A DNA stretch of 64,000 bases, taken from Eriocheir sinensis. Lineage: Eukaryota > Arthropoda > Malacostraca > Decapoda > Varunidae. Positions 1 to 9,500 of this stretch are shown here, one piece after another. The notes below the pieces were generated by a model, which saw nothing but the letters and a program-made list of their open reading frames with translations, had not been told where the DNA came from and ran no database searches. The DNA is taken from NCBI RefSeq assembly GCF_024679095.1, contig NC_066516.1, positions 25,403,813 through 25,467,812 on the forward strand, written 5' to 3'. Both the position numbers and the translations under genes were made by a program. How positions within the stretch are numbered: the first letter of the stretch is position 1; each line of letters starts with the position of its first letter.

Positions 1-323
1 CTTTCTCGTCCATGTAGCTATATATGTCTACTCTTAAAACAAGCTATCGTCCCTGCACTAACAATATGTGATTGCTGAGTCTATTCCATTCCCCCACAAC
101 CCTATTACTAAACCAATGCTTGCCTATATCTCTCCTAAATCTATACTTTTCTAATTTAAATACATTACTGCTGGCTAATTTTCAGTACTAATTACTTATA
201 TCGCCTTTGTTGCAACCCTTGACCCATTTGAATACTTCTATCAGATCTCCCCGCACTCTTCGTCTTTCTAGTGAATGTAAGTTTAGATGTTTCAGCCTAT
301 CTTGATATGGGAGGTTCCTCAGC
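1..323 (-). mobile_element. CR1-like LINE 3' fragment (reverse transcriptase C-terminus)
   Basis: Read on the - strand, positions 323 to 188 encode LRNLPYQDRLKHLNLHSLE followed by RRRVRGDLIEVFKWVKG, the conserved C-terminal tail of a CR1/jockey-superfamily reverse transcriptase. The rest, down to position 1, keeps degraded homology to the last part of the ORF with stop codons. It is a 5'-truncated, dead copy that probably continues beyond the window edge. The same family recurs near 58.9 kb. Family membership is from protein similarity recognised by eye. Confidence 0.7.
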
Positions 324-347
324 TCAAGATAGGCTGAAACATCTAAA
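282..347. repeat. Perfect 24-bp inverted repeat at the LINE truncation point
   Basis: Positions 282-305 and 324-347 are exact reverse complements separated by an 18-nt loop. The left arm lies within the LINE reverse-transcriptase sequence and the right arm sits immediately beyond the 5' end of recognisable LINE homology. Confidence 0.9.
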
Positions 348-829
348 TATATACACCTCACTCCCACCTTGTTTCCTGACCCCAACATTCATTTTTACGA
401 AAAACTGAGACCACCACCATCTTCCTGAGAAAATTCTGCATCACACTAGCATAAGATTGTAACAATAATGTAAAAATACACATACGAAAATCGGAGTTAA
501 ATGAAATATAGGGAGAAGGCCTACACGTATTTTCTTCCACTAATTTCTCTTCAACTCCTTATTACTCAGCTGGTTTTCGTCGCATCATTTTTAAAGCACG
601 TATCCTAAATCTGTATGCACACACACATACACACACTGCAATCACTAGTCTCCCATGTAATGGTCTATTATAACAAGGGAAAGGAGAGGGACAGTACGGA
701 AGCCACAGTCACCCTGGAAGTCCTGCCAGCGGGACGGTTCCCGTGTTTACCGTCCTCGCCACACTCAAAGATTCCGCCCCACGAGCCATCACCCATTCAC
801 CGCGTGTTCCTGGTGGCCAAGGCAGCGCT

Positions 830-1039
830 GTGAGGTGAGTGGAGGGAGTGTTGTGTTGAAGTGTCTGGACCAGTGATCGCTTGACGCTGCGGAGGAGGAG
901 AGTAAAGTTCAGCTAACATGACGTGGCCTTAGCCTGACGCTGGACTCCCTACGCAGCACCCCGAGTGACGACCGATAGTCCCGTGTTCCCTCTCCTGGCA
1001 GCGCCACGCCCACCTGCCAGCACGGGGCAGACCAGAAGG
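830..1039 (+). promoter_or_regulatory. Candidate FAM8A1 promoter / 5' UTR exon
   Basis: This is a CpG-containing, unusually GC-rich patch in AT-rich surroundings, ending in a plausible splice donor (CCAGAAG|GTAAAA at 1039/1040). The first FAM8A1 coding exon begins at an apparent acceptor two bases before its ATG, so a non-coding exon must lie upstream and this is the best candidate. There is no direct evidence for transcription. Confidence 0.25.
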
Positions 1040-1591
1040 TAAAACAGCAGCCGCTAACACATGCCAATCAAATTGCAGTAATGCAGACTACTTATTATGC
1101 AGCAGTTTGTAAAAATCACAGAATATAAATAATCTGATTTCTGCCATGTTTGTTGGCCCACTATCAGTTACTTATGTTCTACAGGAGTGATGTTTCTTTT
1201 GATGATTTGGTTTTGGGTAAAAATCTAGCAGGAGTAGGCATATTATGCGTGTTATGCACCAGTACGGGTGCCCTTCGCATCATATATCCAGATCCAGATC
1301 CAGATTATTATCAAGACACAAATTATGTTTTCATGGGCAAAATATGACTACTTTTTTAGTGGAGATAGTTTTTTTCTGCACAAACCAGTAAAAAACCTAC
1401 TTTTAGTGGGGTACATACATCAGGGGTACTACGGTTCCCCGTAGCACACTCCGCCCCGCTCTGCCGTTCACACTCATTTTCTATGCAAGCAAGTGAGCGA
1501 GTGAGGTTTCTCTCTCAATAGTCACAAATTATTTTTAAACTATATTAGTAAAAAGTGGCAGACAAATACCACCATCTCTTTTAGGGTGGCT

Positions 1592-1981
1592 AGCAATGGT
1601 AGTGAAAAGGCATATACATACATTTTTTTTGGTGGCGGCGGCAGCGTAAGCGGACATTGGAAGGTGAGCAGTGTTGCCAACGATGCAATGCTTGGTTAGT
1701 GATTAGCCCACGCATGTGAGACCAGGTCCACCATGTGTAGTTATTTTTTTAGAACACGCACCTTTACCTAATACTATACCCGGCCCTCAGCATGGCAGCC
1801 GTTGGGCTGCGTGTTCTTAAAAAATAATTACCACGCGTGGTGGACCTGGTCTCACATGCGTGGGCTAATTGCTAACCAAGCGTACCATCGCTAACTGGAT
1901 CGTTGGCAACACTGCTTACCTCCCAATGGCTGCTGCCGCCACCAAAACAAATGTATGTTTATGCCTTTTCACTACCATGCT
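1592..1981. mobile_element. Fold-back (long terminal inverted repeat) element, about 390 bp
   Basis: The left arm (1592 to about 1765) is the near-exact reverse complement of the right arm (about 1810 to 1981). The outer ends read AGCAATGGTAGTGAAAAGGC on the left and its complement on the right, and both arms share a GGTGGCGGCGGCAGC-like block and a CCACGCATGTGAGACCAGG-like block. Only about 45 bp in the middle is unpaired. There is no coding capacity. It resembles a non-autonomous fold-back or MITE element. I could not define a target-site duplication. Confidence 0.8.
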
Positions 1982-2256
1982 GGATATCCCCTCCCAAGGT
2001 GCATGACTTCACATTTTTCTTCACTGAATTGTAGCAGCCACTTTTTGTTCCATTCCTGTAGCTTGGTGATGTCTTCTTGTAGAAAATCCACAGGGGTTAA
2101 GCTGACCTTTTTTTCCAAAGTCTACAGATTATTTCACCAGATTGAATGATAAATATTTCTTGCTTCTTCCTGTTTTTGGTCGTTGTTTCTTTTATTCCAT
2201 TTGATGGTAAATTCATTTGAGTGTTTTGAGGCATCATTTGTTGTGCATATGATTAA

Positions 2257-2932
2257 CCCTCTCGTGCACCATTAGTTTCCAATAAGTTTCTGTTCCACTC
2301 ACCATGCATTTCTCAGGCCCGACCGACCTTTTTTTTGCCGCCGCGATACTCTACATTCCCGGACGTATTTTATCCTCACAGATATATCGTACCCCAATAA
2401 ATTTGGTATCAATGGCTTCATAAAGACTTGTACTAGAACATGCGCAAATAAATATAGAGGAAAATAAACAACACAAACTCGTTTCAAGTCTCGGTATAAA
2501 GTATTGTAGACAATAAATCCTAAGTACCAACTCTTCCCCACTCGCTAGCTCTAACTTTTGTGGGCCAACTTTTTTAGCCGAATATATGGTTTGAAGTGGA
2601 ATTTAGTGAGGATTCTTATGGTATCCTCAAAATCCTTATACGCCTATTAATTTCCGAGTTACACCAAGAAAACTGTATATTTTTCCTCTCCCATCAGAGT
2701 AGGCTAACAACTAAAAATCGCTCCACACTCCTCATCTACGCTCCTTAGAAAGGTTGCCATGTTACCATTAAGAAACTTATCCTAACAAATGACGCTTCAA
2801 AATTTGACGCACTTTCACCAAAAACTTAATTTTTAATCAATTTTTTAAACTTTTACGACGCGTTTCACGTCATCATGCGCCAGGACCTTTTTACCCTTGA
2901 TGACACGAAACGCGTCATCGTGCGCAAGAGGC
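2257..2932. mobile_element. piggyBac-like MITE, about 676 bp
   Basis: The element is bounded by TTAA on both sides (2253-2256 and 2933-2936), the piggyBac target-site duplication. The left terminus is CCCTCTCGTGCAC and the right terminus read inward is GCCTCTTGCGCACGA, an imperfect terminal inverted repeat. Near the right end (2858-2920) a subterminal inverted repeat carries GACGCGTTTC on one arm and GAAACGCGTC on the other. No intact transposase was found. Confidence 0.55.
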
Positions 2933-3240
2933 TTAATATCCATAACATGACCATGACAATTCAGTAAAGATTGGTATTGTTCACATGCTGTTATCTCATT
3001 TCCTGCTTAACCAGCTTCTCATCTGTGGTCATATATATTTTCTACGTAACTTCAAACCTCCCAGAATACCATAGGATATAGTGTAGAAATCAAAATATAT
3101 GTGAAAATAGCCATGAAATGTGTGTGCAGAAACTTTAGCCTCCTCCTCCTTCAGTGACAACAACAGCAAAGTGTGAAGTGTATCACATGTACCATATTTA
3201 TCTTAAAAATATAAACTCAACAAATCTAACCAAACTAAAC

Positions 3241-3255
3241 CTAACCTAACCTAAC
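3241..3255 (-). repeat. Short interstitial telomere-type (CCTAA)n tract
   Basis: Three exact CTAAC units occur, followed by degenerate ones to about 3271 (gtaat, ctaac, ttaac). This is the reverse complement of the arthropod telomere unit TTAGG. Confidence 0.6.
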
Positions 3256-3789
3256 GTAATCTAACTTAACCTTCAATATTAACCAAAGGTATATGTAACC
3301 TAACAAGGTGTTCATGATTGGTATGGTCAAATTATGGTTATTATTTATTTGCAGAACAAATGATGCCTCAAAACACTTGAAGGAACTAAAAACTATCAAA
3401 TGAAAGGAAAACACAAGAAACATAGGAAGCGGCAATAAAGGAAATAAATATACCATTTGAAGTACTGTACCATCACGTCATGAGCTGGACCACTTCATAC
3501 ACTTGTCTTGGTAAAATTTTCATGCAGGGAAATGACATGAAAAAAGCTCCGTTTTCATAATGTTCCTTATAGATATGCCTGTGATAAGGGCAATGTTTAT
3601 AAACATTAGAGTGAGATGAGGCAAAAATAATGTTAACTATGTTTGAAGGCTTGCTGAATGAAATGTTATTGGTTGCGTGCACAACTCATCAAGTTCAAGC
3701 TCGAGGCCGAGTTGGAGGCGAAATAAACCGCGTGTCTTCCTCTTTTGATCTGTTCCGTGTTGATGCCACAAGACAGACTTTCTGCCAAA

Positions 3790-3900
3790 ATGCCATCCAC
3801 ATGTGCAGTGCTGGGGTGCAGTAATAAAGTGAATAAGTTCCCCTACAAGTTGTTTTACAAACTACCAGTTGCCTCCAACCGGATAGTAACCCCATTGTGA
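3790..3900 (+). pseudogene. THAP-type zinc finger N-terminal fragment
   Basis: An ATG opens a 36-codon frame beginning MPSTCAVLGCSNKVNKFPYK and continuing LFYKLPV. This matches the first strand of a THAP domain: the C-x4-C zinc pair at residues 5 and 10 and the F-Y-x-L-P block. THAP domains are C2CH DNA-binding modules found in host factors and in P-element-type transposases. The frame stops at TGA after residue 36, and the later THAP residues (second zinc pair, AVPTF box) were not seen nearby. It is either a transposon-derived fragment or an isolated first exon; no good splice donor was evident. Confidence 0.5.
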
Positions 3901-3958
3901 TGGTGAATAGTTACTCTCGTTCATGCCACCTATAGTCTGTTCATGCATGTGGCAAGGA

Positions 3959-4288
3959 GAGGCGGTGGCTGAGTCGACAGAGTGACGGTGCCGCGTTCAG
4001 GAGGACGCAAGTTCAATCCCCGCCCTGTGCCACCAAGCTGGGATTTTTCAGCCGCCGCCGAGTGGCTTAAAACTACCCACATGCTGTCCAGAAGACCACC
4101 TATCAACCCGGACTCTAGATTCTAGGATTAAAGATGAGCTCCGGGAGGGCAGCATGAGTCAATGCAAGGTGGCACCACTATAAACACTCGCCTGCGCCAG
4201 AACGGGCTGGGCCGACCATCAGGCCCCACTGGGAAGAAGCCTACCGGTGCAATAGGCCGCAACATATAAAAAAAAAAATTAAAAAAAG
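3959..4288 (+). mobile_element. tRNA-derived SINE, family A (full length)
   Basis: The 5' end reads GAGGCGGTGGCTGAGTCGAC, resembling a pol III A box. A B-box-like GTTCAATCC lies at 4011-4019. The body (GCCACC, TTAAAACTACCCACATGCTG, GGCACCACTATAAACACTCG) is shared with a full-length copy near 46.9-47.2 kb, and the element ends in a poly(A)-rich tail at 4268-4288. The tail part (GCCTGCGCC...GGGCTGG) recurs as truncated copies at 10.8, 30.3 and 39.9 kb. Confidence 0.8.
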
Positions 4289-4339
4289 GGACATTAATAA
4301 TTTAGAAAATTTTCATACCCTAGTAATGTAATGCAGAAC

Positions 4340-4710
4340 AACAGTGGGTCTGCAGGTTCACAAAGATCTGGATCTTCAAGGCACTTGTGCTCCTTGTCTT
4401 ACTCTATGGCTAAGAGACATGGACACTTAATTTGTGACTTGAAAAGGCAGATTGATGCCTTTAGTAATGTGTCTTCAGAATCATGAGCAAGTTGAGGAGG
4501 CCAAGGGAACATCCTGGGACATTCACATAGTTTGTGGATTGAGTAAGTCAATGGATCCTGTCATGAGGTACTTAGAATTGGATAGGGGGCTGCATATAGG
4601 CTTGCTTGGAGGGATCCCAAGGTTGGCAATGTAGGGGGTGAGGCAGTGTCCCCCCTTGGCACGTGTTTCCATTGATTGATTGATTGTTATGTCAACAGCT
4701 GCTGTGGCAG
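4340..4710 (+). mobile_element. RTE-like LINE 3' relic
   Basis: One frame reads IFKALVLLVLLYG, a stop, ETWTLNL, a stop, then later LAWRDPKGW, which are hallmark C-terminal blocks of RTE-type endonuclease/reverse transcriptases (LPVLLYGCETWTL; ARRDPKGWRRR). It is interrupted by several stops and frameshifts and is therefore inactive. It continues to roughly the ATTGATTGATTGATTG tract at 4672-4685. Confidence 0.6.
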
Positions 4711-4875
4711 TGTGACATGTCATTCCTAAAGGCTGACATTCTAAATAATCCTTTTTCCTATGGGAGAAAAAAATGTGGTCAAATTTGCAATTTTTCATTT
4801 ATATATTATGATTGTTTGGTAGAAATTAAAGATAATTTGAATTAGGAAATGGTAATGATCAGGACACTTTTTTTT

Positions 4876-5118
4876 TTACAGTAAAGGAAGCAGCTCAAGG
4901 GTATAAAAACAAATGGGAGAAAAAAAAAAACTTGCTAATCACTGCCCCTATAAAAAGAGTTTAAATAGTGGCAAAAAGAGAGGTCAATTTCAGGAGGAGA
5001 GGTGTCTGGATGCTCTCTTCTTGAGAGAGATCAAGTCATAGGCAGGAGGAAAGACAGACAAAGGAAGGTTGTTCCAGAGTTTACCAGTGTAAAGGATGAA
5101 AGAATGATGATGCTGGTT
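4876..5118 (-). mobile_element. Jockey/CR1-like LINE 3' end (family J)
   Basis: On the - strand this encodes HHSFILYTGKLWNNLPLSVF followed by PPAYDLISLKKRASRHL, the last residues of a reverse-transcriptase ORF, then a short 3' UTR ending at CCTTGAGCTGCTTCCTTTAC. The same 3' end occurs at 9.7-10.5, 17.1-17.6, 28.8-29.7 and 60.5-61.3 kb. The copy is 5'-truncated. Confidence 0.7.
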
Positions 5119-5365
5119 ACTGTATTTCCCGCCATATAAGACACACTTTTTTCCAAAAAGAATATTTGAAAATTCACCCTGTGTCTTATACCCTGATGGT
5201 TCAGTTTTGGTAGGCTTAAGGGTTATTGTAACTAGGTACAAAACCAACACCCAAAACACTCCGGTTTGACACAATAGTTACCAGATGTCCCCAGAATGAA
5301 ATATACAGTATTTTATGGCAAGTAACACGCACGTTTTTCACTCAGAAAATGCCAAAAAAAGTTAC
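5119..5365 (+). repeat. Two direct copies of a TACTGTATTTCCCGCCATATAAG-type motif
   Basis: A segment starting TACTGTATTTCCCGCC followed by ATATAAGACACACTTTTTT begins near 5119, and a diverged copy in the same orientation (TACAGTATTTTATGGCAAGT followed by AACACGCACGTTTTT) begins near 5306. The motif resembles termini of DNA-transposon MITEs that I have seen in many animal genomes, but I cannot name the family with certainty. Confidence 0.4.
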
Positions 5366-5568
5366 CCCTGCACGGTATATGCCGAAGGTACAAATTTTGA
5401 TTGTAGGATTGTAGGAAAGAGGACAACAGATTGATAAAAAGAGTGATGACTGGGAAGTAATTGATATTAAAATACCCAAAGGGAGGTCATTCGGCAGATG
5501 GTGTGATAAGATATAGTGAGCAACAACGACAAAAAAAAAGTGTTTATCTTCTCTCTTCCTTACAAGGC

Positions 5569-5727
5569 ATGGCTTCAGCACAGAGGAATAAAGAAGAGGA
5601 GCAGCAGCAGCAGTATGGCAGCACCGAGGAGTACATTACAGCATTGCAGGGATGGATGGCGCAGCTCTACCAGCTTCAGTGTGTAGCCATGTCCTTCCCT
5701 TACTTCCTGGCCACTCTGCACTCTCAA
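5569..5727 (+). CDS. FAM8A1: FAM8A1 coding exon 1 (residues 1-53)
   Basis: It begins with MASAQRNKEEEQQQQYG and ends LATLHSQ at donor CAA|GTAAGC (phase 0). It contains the conserved EEYITALQGWMAQLYQ block that corresponds to the SAREYSRQVHEWLWQ region of human FAM8A1. A pyrimidine-rich acceptor (TCTTCCTTACAAG) immediately precedes the ATG, implying an upstream non-coding exon. Confidence 0.85.
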
Positions 5728-5777
5728 GTAAGCTGGCTTTTATACTTTATTATTATTATTGTTAGTATTATTATGAA

Positions 5778-5819
<42 letters not shown>

Positions 5820-5850
5820 CAGTAGTATATTTATTATAATCATTGTTATT

Positions 5851-5917
<67 letters not shown>

Positions 5918-5977
5918 ATTATTAATGTTATTATTATTATCATTATTATTATTACTATTATGTATTATTTTTATTAC

Positions 5978-6017
<40 letters not shown>

Positions 6018-6113
6018 AGCAGTAGTGTATTTATTTTAAACATTATTATTATTTGTCATTATTATTATTATTATTAGCAGTAGTGTATTTATTTTAATCA
6101 TTATTATTATTTC

Positions 6114-6171
<58 letters not shown>

Positions 6172-6202
6172 GCTGTTATTATTAATATCATTATTATAAT
6201 TA

Positions 6203-6244
<42 letters not shown>

Positions 6245-6393
6245 CATTGTTATAATTATTATTATTACTATTATTATTATTATTATTACTATTACTATTA
6301 CTATTATTAATTTTATTATTATTACTATTATTATTATTATTATTATTAGCAGCAGTATATATATTATAATCATTATTATTTATTTTTATTGTA

Positions 6394-6448
<55 letters not shown>

Positions 6449-6469
6449 GCAGTAGTATATTTATTATAA

Positions 6470-6525
<56 letters not shown>

Positions 6526-9500
6526 GTTGTTGTTGTTATTTTCAGTACTAGTATATTTGTTTCAATTATTATTATTAATAGTAGTAGTAATAGTAATAGT
6601 ATTATTACTATATTTACAATCCTTGTCATTGCAGTAATCAATGTGTATTTCCCCTTGTATTTACCTATTTGTACCTGAGCTCAAGCTCATATAGTCCTGT
6701 CTCCCAATCTGTATTGTCCAACCTTTCCTTCATTATATGGACAATGCCTGCTTCAACAATGTCATTGCTTAGTCCATTCCATGTATCCACACTCCTGTAT
6801 GGATAACTGTACTTCTTTATGTTTTTCAAACAAGTCCCCTTCCTCAATTTCTTACTGTTTCCTCTTAGTTGCCTCCTCTCTTCCATCTCAGTTAAATCAT
6901 TTCTATCCAACACGCCCATTCCACTTGTGTTCCTGTACAATGCTATCAGGTCTCCTCTTTCTCTTCTTTCTTTGAGTGTTGGTCAGCCCACTTCCCCTAA
7001 TCTAGTCTCATTTAACAGACTTGATAATTCTGGAACCATCTTAGTTACAGTCCTTTGAATCCTTTCAAGATTCCTTATGTCCTTTTTCTTGTGAGGTGAC
7101 CAAGCAACTGCTGCCTATTCTAACCTTGGTTTAATCAATGTTGTTATTATTTTCTTCATCATGTCCCCATTCAAGTAGTTAAATGCCACTCTAATATTTT
7201 GCAGCAGACTATAATATGTTTCTCCGAATATCTTGTATATGTGCTTCTTACGTGTCAATGTATCTTGTATTATAATTCCTAAGTCTTTTTTTTCCTTCAC
7301 TGTGTCATTGAATGTCCCTCCCATCTTATACATTCCACATGGTCTACTTTTACTCTTGCCCATTTTAATTGTGACACTTCTTTTGTGTATGTAGGCATCC
7401 CAGAGTGTTCCACTGGTCCACCCTGCAGCAGAACAGCCCTCTGCTTCCCCTTCATCACCATCACCATCTGCCACTCGTACCACCACCACCACAACCCCAC
7501 CACCACCACAACAACAGCCACAGCAGCAGACACAGCAGCAACAACAGCGACAACGGCAACCACAGAGAGGTGAATGCATAGCAGATTTATTTTTGTCATT
7601 AGCTATCTTTTTTTTTTCCCTTTTTTTTTAAATGCACTTTGCTGAGATTGATAGAAAATGAGTGGAAGAAACTGAGCAGGTACATAGTTAATGCCAGTAT
7701 GATTAAAAAAATTAATTGGAGGTTAGATGCATTTATGGAATTTGGTGAATAAGTCTCTCCCAATAGCTGCCTTGTGTAGGCTGCCGGGCCTTATGTATAC
7801 TCTTACCTTTATGTGTATGTACTCATGTAAGAATCTGTCACATGTAAAAGTTGACACTTTAGGAATTTGAAATGTTCAACTGATAATTTTGAACCCCTGA
7901 TAAAGGAGTGCTCACAGAAGTCTGCCCCTTCACTGTGACCTCAGAATAATTGGAAAACTGACTCTTGTATATTCATTTAAAAGTCTGCCCCATATTTTTT
8001 CCTAGGCGTGCCTCCAGAGTCATAAAAAAAACACTTCAATGCTTCAATGAATAGAAAAATCTCATTAAATCAAGGTATTTATTACTCCAGTCTCACAAAG
8101 TACATAATTGTTTTCAAGGGTCACACTTACTAAAGCGTGCACTCCCCTCACTCCACCTTTCTTCCTCCAGGGACAGAGTACAAGATCCCCCCTGTGTGGA
8201 AGCGGCTTGTGGCAGAAGTTATTGACTTTGTCCTCCTCTTTGTCATCAAGCTTGCCGTTACATTTGCTGCTGTAGACACCTTTGATCTCTTGTGAGTAAC
8301 ACTTTATTTTCTCATTGTTAATTTTTCATTCATATGATCTTTACTTCTCTAGTCCATTTTTTTTTAAGGTGAAAATGCACTAGCCCACAGAGGTGTCCTT
8401 TTCCATAGAAAGTTGCCTGCCACTTGATTGGTTGAATAGCCAATATTCAATCAGCAGGTAATGTGAACCAACACAATTATAATAAATAAAATGTCAATTA
8501 CTAATGATAATGAGTAGATTGAGTAATGTGCTGGTAAGTCTCAGTTTGTTGACATCAGTTGCCCAAGTCAGCAACACAAGCATGTGTTCAGATGTATTCT
8601 GCTTTATATGTATTTTTTCACCTATTATAATGCATACTGGAAAACAGTATCCATAACTATCAGTAAGTTCATTAGTTTCATAATTACACATGAGAAAATA
8701 CTTTAGTATAGTTCTGTGTGATATTTCGTGATCTACAGAACAGATTTACAGAATAGCCAACTGCTAGAATGCATACACTCAGACTCTCATCTAATAAGTT
8801 ATTGAAGTAAATTGTGGACTTAAAAAAAAAAGTTAATAATTACATATTTTCTTGTGTTTAGTGCAGCATGTTCCAATCTGCGTTAAAATATGTAAAAAAT
8901 ATGCATATGAAGTTGTGTGCATCCGAACATCTGCTTGTGTTGTCAACCATGTCAAAAGATCGAGACTTACCAGCACAATACTTCATAATCTCTACTCAAT
9001 ATCATTTTTAATTGACAAAATATATATTGGAGGGAGAAACTTCAGTTAGTATATATGTGTTGGTTCAAATTATCTCGCATTTATTAAAAAAAAAATTGTG
9101 TATTCGGACATCATATATTCAGCCAATCAAGTAGCAGGAAACTTTCCATGAAAAAAGTCTTGGGGAAAGTGCATTTTCACATTAATAGAAAATTGGACCT
9201 TAGTGATGGTTTGGTTCTATTGTGGTAATTTACAGTTTTCACCTAGAGGTGCAGTCTTGCTGGAGGCAGACACACAGTATTTTGGCTCACTTGTATCAGG
9301 ATCCTTCTAATTAACTGCATATATTTTTTTCACATATCTGCAGAAGTGACGTGAAAAAATATGAATTTGAAAATCTGAGAGCTGACATCCTTGCGGACTA
9401 CCACTTAGCCTTCCAGATGACCTCGGAGATTCTAGTCCTTGAACTTATTCATCGAGTGGCTACTTGCCTTTTTGAGGTAAGGTTACTGGAGTTAGGGTCA

